Made by a program: the position numbers and the translations under genes
In this document: piece by piece, positions 27,302 through 36,679 of the stretch
Position numbering within the stretch: the first letter of the stretch is position 1
Layout of the letters: every line of letters begins with the position of its first letter
Notes under the pieces: generated by a model
Databases searched by the model: none
What the model was told of the DNA's origin: nothing
The model's input: the letters and a program-made list of their open reading frames with translations, nothing else
Source: Bacillus sp. AFS073361
GTDB lineage: Bacteria > Bacillota > Bacilli > Bacillales > Cytobacillaceae
Reading direction: 5' to 3'
DNA length: 64,000 bases
NCBI RefSeq assembly: GCF_002567005.1
Contig: NZ_NUZU01000001.1
Coordinates: forward strand, 62,001-126,000

Positions 27302-28252
27302 TTATAAGGCACTCTCGATTTCTTTAGCCATAGATTTGATAGATTTTAAGCCTCCACCGCTTAGGTACCAGGTGTCTGCATCAAGATAGACAATCTTATC
27401 ATTCTTAAAGGCCGTTGTTTTTTTAACTAATTCATTTTCAATAATTTGTTTTGCACCAATTTCACCGCCAACTGCTGTCGCACGGTCGATCACAAATAAT
27501 ACGTCAGGATTCTTCTCCATAATGTACTCAAATGTAATGCTCTGTCCATGTGTGGATACTTCGATATCTTTATCGGCTGCTCCAAACCCAAAGACGTCGT
27601 GGACTACGCCGAAACGGGAACTTGGTCCGTATGCACTGACTTTTCCTTCATTTGCTAGCAGAATAAGACCTTTCTTATTAGAAGCCGAAGCTTGTTGATT
27701 TAACTTCTCAATACTAGCATTAATATCTTTTAATTCGCTTGCTACCTTGTCTTCTTTCCCAAATAGCCCACCAATAAGATTCATGTTTTTCTCAAAGGAT
27801 TCCATGTAATTTGCATAATCGATGCCAACATAGACTGTTGGTGCAATCTCAGCAAACTGATCGTATAATTCTGCTTGGCGTCCTGAAATAAAAATGACAT
27901 CTGGCTGCGTCTCATGAATAGCTTCGAAGTCCGGCTCTTTTAAACTGCCGACATTCGTATATTTCTTATCCTCATATTTTTTCAAATACCCTGGAATCGC
28001 AGTTTGTGGTACTCCTGTGACATCGATACCTAACTCATCTAGAGTATCTAGGACACCAAAATCAAACACGACTACTTTTTCAGGGTTCTTCTTCACTTCT
28101 GCCTCTCCATATTGATGCTTAATCGTCATTTTCTCTGCTGGTCCCTTGCTGGCAGATGCCGTTTCAGTTTGCCCCTTTTCCTTTGAACCACCACATGCTG
28201 CTAACACAAGAATCATTGCAAACACTAGCGTAAATAAACTCCATTTGTTCAT
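27302..28252 (-). CDS. yclQ: Siderophore-binding lipoprotein (YclQ-like, petrobactin type)
   Basis: Protein of 316 residues, signal peptide with lipobox VLAAC (Cys20), then a Peripla_BP_2 fold: VKKNPEKVVVFDFGVLDTLDELG and FEAIHETQPDVIFISGRQAELYD. Positions such as SRFGVVHDVFGF resemble FatB/CeuE/YclQ binders of catecholate siderophores. ATG has AAAGGAGAG upstream. It is the last gene of the set, 16 bases after the ATPase remnant, and its order matches yclN-yclO-yclP-yclQ of B. subtilis. The exact ligand is inferred. Confidence 0.9.
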   Translation of the reverse strand: MNKWSLFTLVFAMILVLAACGGSKEKGQTETASASKGPAEKMTIKHQYGEAEVKKNPEKVVVFDFGVLDTLDELGIDVTGVPQTAIPGYLKKYEDKKYTNVGSLKEPDFEAIHETQPDVIFISGRQAELYDQFAEIAPTVYVGIDYANYMESFEKNMNLIGGLFGKEDKVASELKDINASIEKLNQQASASNKKGLILLANEGKVSAYGPSSRFGVVHDVFGFGAADKDIEVSTHGQSITFEYIMEKNPDVLFVIDRATAVGGEIGAKQIIENELVKKTTAFKNDKIVYLDADTWYLSGGGLKSIKSMAKEIESAL

Positions 28253-28268
28253 TTAAAACTCTCCTTTA

Positions 28269-29037
28269 TTATGAATTAAAATAAACACAGATTCTGCAGT
28301 TATTCATTTCCTGGATTGGAATTTCCATATCGTAAATCTCACTTAATGCCTGTGATTGAATAATCTCCTCGGTTGGCCCATCCTTCACGACCATACCATC
28401 CTTCATGGCGACAATCCGGTCAGAATAGACCGATGCAAAGTTTATATCATGGAGAACAATAACGACGGTCTTGCCAAGTTCATCGACCAATCTCCGTAAG
28501 ATTTTCATTATCTGAACAGAGTGCTTCATATCCAAATTATTTAACGGCTCATCGAGAAGAATATACTCTGTATCTTGGGCAATCACCATCGCAATAAAAG
28601 CACGCTGGCGCTGACCACCAGATAATTCATCTAAAAAGCTATCCTGCATTTCAGTTAAATGCATATACCATATACTCAAGCGATTGGTTGACAATTCGTT
28701 CATCGTCCTCCGTTAACCTCCCCTTTGAATAAGGGAACCTCCCAAAGGAAACAAGTTCTCGGATCGTGAGGCGGACGTTCATGTAATTCGACTGCTTTAA
28801 AATTGAGACCCGCTTGGCAAAATCACTCGATTTCATCCGGCGAACATCCGATTGATCAATCAGCACTTCACCCGTATCGGCATCGAACAAACGGCTGACC
28901 ATTGACAAGAGTGTGGATTTCCCCGCGCCATTAGGACCAATAAAGGATGTTATTTTTCCAGGTTGAATATTGATCGTGACATCTTTTACCACCGGTTTCT
29001 TGCCGTAAAACTTTGACAATGACCTCACTGTTATCAT
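28269..29037 (-). pseudogene. yclP: Siderophore ABC ATPase (YclP-like), broken by a +7 frameshift
   Basis: The 5' frame (29037-28651) carries Walker A GPNGAGKSTLLSM and Q-loop ILKQSNYMN and stops after SLEYMVYAFN. The 3' frame carries MHLTEMQDSFLDELSGGQRQRAFIAMV, Walker B ILLDEPLNNLD and switch His VLHDINFAS. Removing one copy of the duplicated CATATAC heptamer (28662-28675) restores ...QSLEYMHLTEMQ... and one frame of 762 bases (253 residues), the normal size of YclP. It overlaps the permease gene by 4 bases. It is a disrupted gene, a revertible slippage state, or a sequencing error; a split ABC domain would not be expected to work unless the halves are rejoined. Confidence 0.88.
28662..28675. 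repeat. 7-bp tandem duplication causing the ATPase frameshift
   Basis: CATATACCATATAC on the forward strand is an exact tandem duplication inside the ATPase gene. It is the only disruption seen; the sequence on both sides is colinear with the family. Confidence 0.9.
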
Positions 29038-29984
29038 GCAGTTTTCCTCTCCTTTAGCAGTAAATAGATAAAATAGACACCACCGATAAAGTTGATAATG
29101 ACACTTAATGTCGTCGAAAAAGTAAAGACCCGTTCAACAAACCACTGTCCCCCGACAAGTGCGATGATACTCATGAGAACCGCACCGCTTATCAAAGTTT
29201 TGTGCTTGTATGTATGAAAAAATTGATAGGACAAGTTGGCAACAATTAATCCAAAAAATGTTATCGGTCCCACTAATGCGGTCGAAATTGAAATAAAGAT
29301 GGCAACAATGACAAGCATTTGTTTCACAAGGGAATCATAGGGAACCCCTAGATTAATTGCCGTCTCCCGCCCCAGTGATAAAACATCGAGATACTTCATA
29401 TACCGCCATGCATAAATCAGCACAAGTACTACGATAACAATCGCCAGCCACACTAAGTCTGAGTTGATATTATTGAAACTAGCAAACATCCGATCTTGGA
29501 CAATCTGAAACTCGTTCGGATCAATCAGCACTTGTAAAAATGTGGAGATACTCGAAAAGAATGTCCCAACAATAATTCCAATCAGCAATAAAAAGTAGAT
29601 TGGCTGACTGCCCTTTTTAAACAAGAAACGATATAAGAAAAGGGCAAACACAATCATCACGGCAACGGCAAGTAAAAAGTTTATTTGTTTATTGACGACA
29701 ATCAGATGGGATGAACCAAGGAAGAAAATAATCACCGTTTGTAATAATAGGTACAAGGCATCTAGTCCCATGATGCTCGGTGTTAAAATTCGGTTATGTG
29801 TAATTGTTTGAAAAACCACGGTGGCATAGGCGATGGTAAAGCCCGTTAACAGCATTGCAAGAACTTTTGTTACCCTCCTTGGCAGCGCATAATCAAAACT
29901 TCCATTTAAATCATGAATTAGGTATATGGCACAGCATCCCGCAGCAATCAATACGAGACAGGCCATTCTCAACGGATTACGCAT
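29034..29984 (-). CDS. yclO: Siderophore ABC permease (FecCD family, YclO-like)
   Basis: Protein of 316 residues with FecCD topology. LPRRVTKVLAMLLTGFTIAYATVVFQTITHNRILTPSIMGLDALYLLLQ is the N-terminal signature, and GPITFFGLIVANLSYQFF the ATPase-contact region. It overlaps the YclN-like gene by 8 bases and the ATPase gene by 4, so translation is coupled along the operon. Confidence 0.9.
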   Translation of the reverse strand: MRNPLRMACLVLIAAGCCAIYLIHDLNGSFDYALPRRVTKVLAMLLTGFTIAYATVVFQTITHNRILTPSIMGLDALYLLLQTVIIFFLGSSHLIVVNKQINFLLAVAVMIVFALFLYRFLFKKGSQPIYFLLLIGIIVGTFFSSISTFLQVLIDPNEFQIVQDRMFASFNNINSDLVWLAIVIVVLVLIYAWRYMKYLDVLSLGRETAINLGVPYDSLVKQMLVIVAIFISISTALVGPITFFGLIVANLSYQFFHTYKHKTLISGAVLMSIIALVGGQWFVERVFTFSTTLSVIINFIGGVYFIYLLLKERKTA

Positions 29985-30927
29985 AGGCCTTCCTCCGAGA
30001 TAGCAGATATAAGAATGTGCCGCTGCCGATCACACCAACCATGAGACTGATTGAAATCTCATATGGATAAATGAGCAACCGGCCTAAAATATCACAAACT
30101 AGAAGGAAAATCGCCCCTAGAATGGCTGTATGCGGCAGCGTTTTTTGTAAATGGTCTCCTTTAAAAATAGAGATGATATTAGGAATAATTAAGCCGAGAA
30201 ATGGAATGATCCCAACGGTCAGGACAACGGAAGTTGTAATTAGAGCAACGAGTATCAGCCCGATATTTACTACACTTCGGTAGGCAAGGCCTAGATTTTT
30301 CGAAAAGTCTTCACCCATACCGGCCACGGTAAAGCGGTTGGCATAAAAATAGGCAATGACTAAAATTGGGATACTTATGTAGAGGAGCTCATATCGACCT
30401 TTCATAATCATTGAAAAATCCCCTTGGAGCCAGGCCGACATATTTTGAATAACGTCTGCTCGGTAAGCAAAAAATGTGGTAACCGAAGACAAAATATTAC
30501 CGAACATTAAGCCAATCAGCGGAATATAAATCGCATCTTTAAACTTGATTCGGTCGAGAATCTGCATAAATAAAAAGGTTCCCCCAAGTGCAAAGACAAA
30601 GGCTACTGCCATTTTTTCCAGCATAGTAGCATTTGCAAATAACAACATAGAGACAAGAATTCCAAGTCGAGTTGCATCCAAGGTTCCAGCTGTGGTCGGT
30701 GAAACAAATTTGTTTCGACTCAACTGGTGCATAATTAATCCAGCTATACTCATTCCTGCCCCCGCGAGTAGGATTGCAGCGAGTCTCGGCACCCTGCTCA
30801 CCAAGAAAATTTGCGTCTCCTCTGTTTGAAAGTCCAGCAGGTCTAATGGCGATAGACTGCTCACACCAACAAATAGCGAGATTGCGGATAAGATTATTAA
30901 TGCTAATAATAAATATCGTTTCTTCAT
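29977..30927 (-). CDS. yclN: Siderophore ABC permease (FecCD family, YclN-like)
   Basis: Protein of 316 residues with RVPRLAAILLAGAGMSIAGLIMHQLSRNKFVSPTTAGTLDA and GIIPFLGLIIPNIISIFKGDH, the two FecCD landmarks. ATG at 30927 (MKKRYLLLAL) has GGGGA 6 bases upstream; the frame extends to 30951 without a ribosome site. First gene of the operon, directly behind a Fur-controlled promoter. Confidence 0.9.
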   Translation of the reverse strand: MKKRYLLLALIILSAISLFVGVSSLSPLDLLDFQTEETQIFLVSRVPRLAAILLAGAGMSIAGLIMHQLSRNKFVSPTTAGTLDATRLGILVSMLLFANATMLEKMAVAFVFALGGTFLFMQILDRIKFKDAIYIPLIGLMFGNILSSVTTFFAYRADVIQNMSAWLQGDFSMIMKGRYELLYISIPILVIAYFYANRFTVAGMGEDFSKNLGLAYRSVVNIGLILVALITTSVVLTVGIIPFLGLIIPNIISIFKGDHLQKTLPHTAILGAIFLLVCDILGRLLIYPYEISISLMVGVIGSGTFLYLLSRRKAYA

Positions 30928-30976
30928 AACTATCCCCATCATTTCTATCATTCTAGCGATCTCTCGTTAACTACAA

Positions 30977-31041
30977 TGATAATGAAAATCATTATCACCT
31001 ATTTTTGAAGTTGATTATAACATTCAGAAATTTTAAGTCAA
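30977..31041 (-). promoter_or_regulatory. Promoter and Fur box of the yclNOPQ-like operon
   Basis: Reverse strand: TTGACT (31041-31036), 16-base spacer, TATAAT (31019-31014), then TGATAATGA-AAA-TCATTATCA (30977-30997), a perfect 9-3-9 dyad matching the 19-bp Fur consensus at 18 positions. It covers the early transcribed region, so iron should repress the operon. Confidence 0.88.
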
Positions 31042-31200
31042 TACTAATTGAGAACTTTTTTCAATTAAAATGCCAAAATCATACATTGTCCCAGATTTTA
31101 ATTCCTAAACCTTCATACCTACCGAATAATAAAATTATCGGTTCCATACTCATATTGGACTTCCTGACCCTCATAAATTGGGCATTAGGAGGTGAGTGAA

Positions 31201-31683
31201 GTGAAAAAATGGCTGGTGGCAATATTTTTGCCCATTTTGATTCTTTTGTCTGGATGTTCCAGCGATCCTGTTCAGGATGATTTACTTAATTATGTAAATA
31301 AAGAAATGAAGGAAGCGGCGAAATTAGAAAAAACTGCCGTTTCGGCCTATGAAGGGGTTTCGGGTACAAACTATCAGGATGACCAGACCATGTACGATGT
31401 CTTAAATCGTGATGTCATTCCCAATTACAACGAATTTATTAAAGAATTAGAGTCTGTTAAGATTGAGACCGATGAGGTAAGAGAAATTCATGAAATATAT
31501 ATTGAAGGGGCAGATATACAATTTAATGCCTTTGCTATCATTAAACAGGCGATAGAAGAACAGGATGCTAACCTGATTCAAAAAGCTAATGACATGTTGG
31601 CGGATGCACGAAAACATCTTCGAGAATATCAAACTAAATTGAATAAATTAGCTAAGGAGCATGATGTAGAAATTGGAAAATAA
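31201..31683 (+). CDS. Small lipoprotein, function unknown
   Basis: Protein of 160 residues, GTG start at 31201 with AGGAGG 8 bases upstream. Signal peptide with lipobox LLSGC, then a Glu/Lys-rich, all-helical domain (LLNYVNKEMKEAAKLEKTAVSAYEGV onward), likely a helical bundle on the outer surface of the membrane. Monocistronic. I do not recognise a characterised homologue. Confidence 0.82.
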   Translation: MKKWLVAIFLPILILLSGCSSDPVQDDLLNYVNKEMKEAAKLEKTAVSAYEGVSGTNYQDDQTMYDVLNRDVIPNYNEFIKELESVKIETDEVREIHEIYIEGADIQFNAFAIIKQAIEEQDANLIQKANDMLADARKHLREYQTKLNKLAKEHDVEIGK

Positions 31684-31718
31684 CCATCCTCTCCGATATA
31701 TTCCATAAACAAAAATAA

Positions 31719-31759
31719 GGGCAGTCCTTTAGCTTTTATTCAACACTAGAGGACTGACC
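31719..31759. terminator. Bidirectional hairpin between the lipoprotein and DUF418 genes
   Basis: GGGCAGTCCTTTAG and CTAGAGGACTGACC pair with two mismatches around a 13-base loop; T tracts are weak on both sides. It is the only candidate terminator between these convergent genes. Confidence 0.5.
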
Positions 31760-32775
31760 TATTCTGATGACGGAACTTTTCGCATGAGAGGTAATTCGAA
31801 ATAAGTTAACAAGCGCCATACCCATTCCAATGGCCCGAATCTAAAGAACCGAAGCCACATTGTACTAAAAATAAGCTGGACGACATAAATCGCCACACAT
31901 AGATAAAGAGATTGGATATACGTCAATTGATTGGATAACTCAAAAACTTCACCTGCGAGCAGGATTAATGCTGTTTGTGATACATAATTGGTCAGTGCCA
32001 TCCGTCCGTAACTTTTTAAGGGTGAGAGAATCGACTGGATGACGGGAAAGTTCAGAAGAACAAGCAACAGTCCAACATAAAAGGCAGATACAATCGGACC
32101 GATCATGATTCCAATCCTTAAGAACTGCTGCGTTTCTTGTGACTCACCACCTGTTCCGACGGGATGCGGTGCAAGCTGATATTGATAAATAAGCACTGCC
32201 ACACTTAAAACAAACATCACTCCTGTAAAAAAAGTGGTCGCTTTCCAGTGATTTGTCATCCGTTCAAATAAACGAAACTGCCCGGCAGCAATTCCCAACA
32301 TCATCAACGGAACTACCATAAATATTTTTTCACCATACAAACTTATGACGAGCAACATAGCCAGTCCAAAAACAAGGTTCACAACCTTGTTCACTCTATA
32401 AAAAGGTAAAATAATCAGTCCGCACACAGCATAGATCGCTAATGCTTCCCCAGGCTGGAAATGCAAATGGACGGCACCTAGTAAAAATAACACGACCATT
32501 CTTCGCAAAAACAACACATACCCATTTTTCCCCTTCGCCATTGCTCTCGAGATAAAAATATAGAACCCCACACCAAACAAAAAAGTAAAAATCGTATAAA
32601 AGCGCCCCTCCACAAATAAGTATAAAAACCTCCAATACGTTGCATCGCTGGTACTGGAAAGGGGTAGTCTCACTGATAATAATGGAATAATATTAACCAA
32701 CATAATTCCCATGAGGGCAAAGCCACGTAAATAATCAAGTACATCAATCCGCTGGTTGATTTCCTTCGAATTCAT
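31759..32775 (-). CDS. DUF418 polytopic membrane protein (YeiB-like)
   Basis: Protein of 338 residues with eight to ten membrane helices. RIDVLDYLRGFALMGIMLVNI at the start, FEGRFYTIFTFLFGVGF near residue 55, and the C-terminal DUF418 region GRMALTNYVSQTALILL and FGPLEWVWRLLTYF are diagnostic. Transport or acyltransferase-like roles have been proposed for the fold; none is established. ATG at 32775 has GGTGGAG upstream. Single gene. Confidence 0.9.
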   Translation of the reverse strand: MNSKEINQRIDVLDYLRGFALMGIMLVNIIPLLSVRLPLSSTSDATYWRFLYLFVEGRFYTIFTFLFGVGFYIFISRAMAKGKNGYVLFLRRMVVLFLLGAVHLHFQPGEALAIYAVCGLIILPFYRVNKVVNLVFGLAMLLVISLYGEKIFMVVPLMMLGIAAGQFRLFERMTNHWKATTFFTGVMFVLSVAVLIYQYQLAPHPVGTGGESQETQQFLRIGIMIGPIVSAFYVGLLLVLLNFPVIQSILSPLKSYGRMALTNYVSQTALILLAGEVFELSNQLTYIQSLYLCVAIYVVQLIFSTMWLRFFRFGPLEWVWRLLTYFELPLMRKVPSSE

Positions 32776-32836
32776 CTATATCAACTCCACCATCATTATA
32801 ACTGTTTATCCTCCTTTCACCTATTGAAATTAGATA

Positions 32837-32867
32837 AAGGCTGACACAAAACAATGTGTCAGCCTTA
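32837..32867. terminator. Strong inverted repeat upstream of DUF418 and SET genes
   Basis: AAGGCTGACACA and TGTGTCAGCCTT form a perfect 12-bp stem with a 7-base loop between two divergent genes, where no terminator is needed. T tracts are weak. It may be a remnant of a lost gene, an operator, or a relative of the dispersed palindromes (shared TGACAC core). The type assigned is tentative. Confidence 0.4.
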
Positions 32868-32996
32868 CTATTTTTCGCATGTTGACTTTATTTTATTTTA
32901 CTCCGACCTAAATAACCTATACCAAACATATTCCTTTTTCATACCTTAATAAATAAGCAGAAAATGTTAGAAAGGAAACTGGAGGTATACAGAGTT

Positions 32997-33365
32997 ATGT
33001 TGGAGCTAAGGCAATCTCAACATGGGCGAGGGATTTTTGCTACACGTGATATCAAGAAAGATGAGTTATTAGAGGTATCACCTGTTATCATTTTCCCGAA
33101 GGAAGAGTTTAAGTATTTGGAGAAAACAACTTTAATCGACTATGTCTTCTGGTGGGGGAAAGATTTTGATGAATGTGCATTAGCACTTGGAATTGGTTCG
33201 CTTTTTAACCATTCCAGCCAACCGAACGCGATCTTTAAAAGAAAGCTAAAAAAAAGCACCATTAACTTCTATGCCTACACCGACATAGCAGCTGGCGAGG
33301 AGATTCGCATTAATTACAATGGTGACCCTGAAGACAAAACGCGATTATGGTTTGAGGAAAAATAA
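32997..33365 (+). CDS. Bacterial SET-domain protein
   Basis: Protein of 122 residues consisting of a minimal SET fold: HGRGIFATRDIKKDEL at the N-terminus, LFNHSSQPNA (the NHS motif that binds S-adenosylmethionine) and GEEIRINYNGD near the end. ATG at 32997 has GGAGGT 10 bases upstream; the earlier in-frame ATG at 32964 lacks one. SET proteins transfer methyl groups to lysines; the substrate is unknown. No post-SET cysteines are present. Confidence 0.88.
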   Translation: MLELRQSQHGRGIFATRDIKKDELLEVSPVIIFPKEEFKYLEKTTLIDYVFWWGKDFDECALALGIGSLFNHSSQPNAIFKRKLKKSTINFYAYTDIAAGEEIRINYNGDPEDKTRLWFEEK

Positions 33366-33390
33366 AACACACTTTTCAGATATCGAGAGC

Positions 33391-33425
33391 GAGTCCAGTT
33401 CCTAATTAAAAAAGGGATTGGACTC
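33391..33425 (+). terminator. Terminator of the SET gene
   Basis: GAGTCCAGTTCCT and AGGGATTGGACTC form an imperfect 12-13-bp stem, then ATTTATTT. Confidence 0.7.
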
Positions 33426-33456
33426 ATTTATTTAGGACATATTTCCCCCTTTTAAA

Positions 33457-33485
33457 TTGACATTCATTTTGAATTATATTATTCT
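33457..33485 (+). promoter_or_regulatory. Sigma-A promoter of the amino-acid ABC operon
   Basis: TTGACA (33457-33462) and TATTCT (33480-33485) separated by 17 bases, about 50 bases before the first start codon. Confidence 0.7.
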
Positions 33486-33536
33486 AGTAAAGCTATTTAT
33501 ATAAAACCTATAAAAATACTAGGAGATGTAAGAAAC

Positions 33537-34337
33537 ATGAAGAAATTCGCACTACTTTTTTTAGCCCTCCTTCTTACCGTTGCTTTAGGCGCTTGTAGCA
33601 GCAAAGAGGAAAAGGTAAGTTCTGCTAAGAGTAAAAACCTTTATGAGCAGATTAAAGCAAAAGGTGAAATTACGATTGGCACAGAAGGTACGTATGCTCC
33701 TTTTACTTTTCATGATGACTCTCAAAAGCTAACAGGCTTTGATATAGAAATTGCTGAAGAAGTATTTAAAAGATTAGATATTAAACCCGTTTTCGTTGAA
33801 ACAAAGTGGGATGGCATGATCGCTGGTCTTGATGCTAAGCGTTATGACATGGTTGCAAATGAAGTGGCTGTTCGACCTGACCGTTTAGAGAAATACGATA
33901 TGTCCGAACCGTATATTGTCTCAAAAGCAGTTCTTGTTGTACATGAGAACAATAACGATATTAAGACACTTGATGACTTAAAGGGTAAAAAAGTTGGACA
34001 ATCATTAGACAGTAACTACCGTAAAATTGCTGAAGCACATGGCGCAACCAATACAGTTGTTGAAGGATTTAATCAAGCCATCGACCTAATCACTTCAAAA
34101 CGTATTGATGCAACAATTAACGATAGCCTTTCATACCTAGACTTAAAGAAACAGCGTCCAGATCTTCCTATTAAAAAGGTTTATGAAGAAGCTGACGCAA
34201 CAAGCAATGCCTTTCTTTTCCGTAAAGGAAATAAAGAACTAGTTGATGCGATAAATGGCGCTCTTGCAGATATGAAAAAAGATGGTACGTACCTAGCAAT
34301 CTCTAAAAAATGGTTTAATGAGGACGTATCTAAGTAA
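33537..34337 (+). CDS. Amino-acid-binding lipoprotein, probably cystine (TcyA-like)
   Basis: Protein of 266 residues with lipobox LGAC and the SBP_bac_3 fold: ITIGTEGTYAPFTFHDDSQKLTGFDIEIAEEV, WDGMIAGLDAKRYDMVANEV, KGKKVGQSLDSNY. The WDGMIAGLDAKR stretch and size fit the cystine subgroup (TcyA/FliY), but ligand assignment from sequence is soft. First of three co-directional genes with permease and ATPase; own promoter upstream. Confidence 0.9.
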   Translation: MKKFALLFLALLLTVALGACSSKEEKVSSAKSKNLYEQIKAKGEITIGTEGTYAPFTFHDDSQKLTGFDIEIAEEVFKRLDIKPVFVETKWDGMIAGLDAKRYDMVANEVAVRPDRLEKYDMSEPYIVSKAVLVVHENNNDIKTLDDLKGKKVGQSLDSNYRKIAEAHGATNTVVEGFNQAIDLITSKRIDATINDSLSYLDLKKQRPDLPIKKVYEEADATSNAFLFRKGNKELVDAINGALADMKKDGTYLAISKKWFNEDVSK

Positions 34338-34351
34338 AGGAATGGAACAAT

Positions 34352-35038
34352 ATGTTTGCAGACCAAGAACGAATAGATCGAATTATAGGAATCCTTAGTG
34401 ATTCCTTTTTTCCTATTTTAAAAGCGGGAATTCAGTTTACGATACCATTAACAATTATCACCTTTATTCTAGGGCTGATTTTAGCCTTTTTTATTGCACT
34501 TGCACGGCTATCCAATCTAAAAGGCTTAAACGCTGTCGCCAAATTTTATGTTTGGATCTTTCGCGGTACTCCTTTACTCGTACAAATCTTTATTCTATTT
34601 TACGGATTACCTAGTATGGGAATAACACTTGATCCATTTCCGGCTGCAGTCATTGCTTTTACGTTAAATAAAGGTGCTTACAGTTCAGAAATTATCCGGG
34701 CAGCGATACTTTCCATTCCAAAGGGGCAATGGGAAGCCGCTTTTTCAATTGGAATGACCAAATCTCAGGCGATGAGACGCATTATTATTCCTCAGGCCAT
34801 TCGTGTATCATTGCCGCCGCTCGGTAACTCTTTTATTAGTTTAGTAAAAGACACCTCCTTAGCAGCAACCATTACGGTTACTGAACTATTCCAAAAGGGT
34901 CAACAAATCGCGGCTGCTACCTATGAACCACTGTGGATTTATATTGAAGTTGCCTTTATCTATTTAATCTTCAGTACCGTTCTTTCTTATTTCCAGACTA
35001 AGATGGAGATTAGATTTGAGCGAAGTGTCGCTAAATAA
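34352..35038 (+). CDS. Amino-acid ABC transporter permease (HisM family)
   Basis: Protein of 228 residues with about five membrane helices. The family signature is [18 protein letters not shown] near residue 70 and the EAA loop [32 protein letters not shown]. It lies 14 bases after the binding-protein gene. Confidence 0.93.
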   Translation: MFADQERIDRIIGILSDSFFPILKAGIQFTIPLTIITFILGLILAFFIALARLSNLKGLNAVAKFYVWIFRGTPLLVQIFILFYGLPSMGITLDPFPAAVIAFTLNKGAYSSEIIRAAILSIPKGQWEAAFSIGMTKSQAMRRIIIPQAIRVSLPPLGNSFISLVKDTSLAATITVTELFQKGQQIAAATYEPLWIYIEVAFIYLIFSTVLSYFQTKMEIRFERSVAK

Positions 35039-35051
35039 TGGAGGTGTTCCA

Positions 35052-35801
35052 ATGATTCACATAGACAATTTGCATAAAAGTTTTGGACAGCTTGAGGTAT
35101 TAAAAGGGATTGATTTGACCATCCCAACAGGAAAAACAGCCGTGATTATTGGTCCTTCCGGTTCTGGAAAAACAACGTTACTGCGTTGCCTTAACCTGTT
35201 GGAAGTGCCTAATCAAGGTTCGATTAAACTTGGGGAACAATCGATAAATTTTGAGCAAAACCATAAAATGAAGGCAAAGGAACTTGTTTCTTTTCGTAAA
35301 AATACGGGTATGGTCTTTCAAAACTACAATCTTTTTCCACATTTGACCGCTCTTGAAAATGTAATGGAAGGTCAGACCACTGTTCTTAAAAGGTCAAAAG
35401 CAGAAGCAGAAACGAAAGCAAGAACCCTTCTAGATAAAGTTGGTCTGAAAGAACGTGCCGAGATGTATCCTCATCAATTATCTGGCGGACAGCAACAACG
35501 TGTGGGGATCGCCAGAGCTATGGCTATGGAACCTAAAGTTCTGCTTTTTGATGAACCTACTTCTGCATTAGATCCAGAGTTAGTTGGCGAAGTTTTAAAG
35601 GTTATGAAAGATTTATCCAAGGAAAATATGACAATGGTCATTGTAACCCATGAAATGAACTTTGCTAAAGATGTGGCCGACCAAGTCATTTTCATGGACC
35701 AGGGAGTTATCGTAGAAAAAGGAACTCCTGAAGAGGTATTTGAGAACACCCAAAATCAACGGACTTTACAGTTCTTGAATAAGGTCGCTTCACGATCATA
35801 G
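35052..35801 (+). CDS. Amino-acid ABC transporter ATPase (GlnQ/TcyC type)
   Basis: Protein of 249 residues. Walker [14 protein letters not shown]-loop [11 protein letters not shown], signature [14 protein letters not shown], Walker [15 protein letters not shown], switch His [13 protein letters not shown] at 35052 has GGAGGTG 6 bases upstream; the open frame extends into the permease gene to 35016. A bidirectional hairpin follows. Confidence 0.95.
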   Translation: MIHIDNLHKSFGQLEVLKGIDLTIPTGKTAVIIGPSGSGKTTLLRCLNLLEVPNQGSIKLGEQSINFEQNHKMKAKELVSFRKNTGMVFQNYNLFPHLTALENVMEGQTTVLKRSKAEAETKARTLLDKVGLKERAEMYPHQLSGGQQQRVGIARAMAMEPKVLLFDEPTSALDPELVGEVLKVMKDLSKENMTMVIVTHEMNFAKDVADQVIFMDQGVIVEKGTPEEVFENTQNQRTLQFLNKVASRS

Positions 35802-35831
35802 CAGAAATACGGTTGCTAATCCTTTACACAA

Positions 35832-35866
35832 GAGGCTCTCCCTAATGAAAATTAGGAAGAGCCTTT
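35832..35866 (+). terminator. Terminator of the amino-acid ABC operon
   Basis: AGGCTCTCCCTAAT and ATTAGGAAGAGCCT form a 14-bp stem (one mismatch) with GAAA loop, followed by TTTTTAT. Confidence 0.88.
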
Positions 35867-35880
35867 TTATTTACATATCC

Positions 35881-36561
35881 TTATGATCCAAGCATGAAGG
35901 CCATTAATGATTTATCTTCTTTAAAATTCCAATCAATAAAGATGTCTCGTACTGATTTTTTAAAAATGTCCTCAAATCTGCCTTCACGGTGGAAATATAC
36001 TTTTTCTAACTCATCTTTTGTGAATCTAAGTTCTTTTTCAAACCCTTTTTCAATAAGTGCCTTTTCAATAGGGACAAGTATACCGCTTCTTTCAACTAAA
36101 TAAACGGTTGGTGAAATGGGATAGGTATGGATATGATCAGGTACTTTTTCAACTAAGCAGCTTAGCCGCCCAACCTCCGATTCTAACCTTTGCATATCTA
36201 TATCCGCTTGACTAACCTGACCTATCATTTCTTCTAATACAAAAATAAGAATGCCCGTATTATTTGGGAAGTTCCAATCATGATAGTATTCTTCTACATT
36301 GACTTCCAGAGTCACTTTTACTACCCCTGTTATTTCATCCAAGACATGGTTAATAATAGCTGCTCTTATATCGCCAACATACCTATTCTGTCCCTGTTGT
36401 AACAAGATTTCTTCCATTGGGGTTAAAAACCCGCGAATATACGTGACGAGGTGATTTTTAGACAGGGTGGTCCGACACGTCTGCGGGCCTTTTCCAAAAT
36501 TTTTTCTTAACAACTTACTAATATAACTACTAATAAATTCTTCCTTGTTTTGGTTAATCAT
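35881..36561 (-). CDS. Double-domain MpsC/DUF2294 protein (copy 1)
   Basis: Protein of 226 residues with two tandem DUF2294 (MpsC) domains. The first (1-110) has KNFGKGPQTCRTTLS, GFLTPMEEILLQQG and EEYYHDWNFPNNTGILIFVLEE. The second (125-226) ends in VRDIFIDWNFKEDKSLMAFML, repeating the DWNF motif. No membrane segment. The founding MpsC belongs to the MpsABC bicarbonate/membrane-potential system of Staphylococcus; no MpsA or MpsB gene is near, so the role here is open. ATG with AAGGAG upstream. Confidence 0.85.
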   Translation of the reverse strand: MINQNKEEFISSYISKLLRKNFGKGPQTCRTTLSKNHLVTYIRGFLTPMEEILLQQGQNRYVGDIRAAIINHVLDEITGVVKVTLEVNVEEYYHDWNFPNNTGILIFVLEEMIGQVSQADIDMQRLESEVGRLSCLVEKVPDHIHTYPISPTVYLVERSGILVPIEKALIEKGFEKELRFTKDELEKVYFHREGRFEDIFKKSVRDIFIDWNFKEDKSLMAFMLGS

Positions 36562-36635
36562 CCATTTCTACTCCTTAAGCAGATACAAATCAATTCATCA
36601 TTTATTATGTACCAAGGCTCAACTTGTTAAAAAAA

Positions 36636-36673
36636 AACATGCGGCAAGCAGGAAAATCCTTTTGCCACATGTT
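36636..36673 (-). terminator. Terminator between the two MpsC-like genes
   Basis: On the reverse strand AACATGTGGCAA and TTGCCGCATGTT pair (one G-T) and are followed by eight T residues. It lies just after the stop of copy 2 and 75 bases before the start of copy 1. Confidence 0.88.
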
Positions 36674-36679
36674 TTCGAT

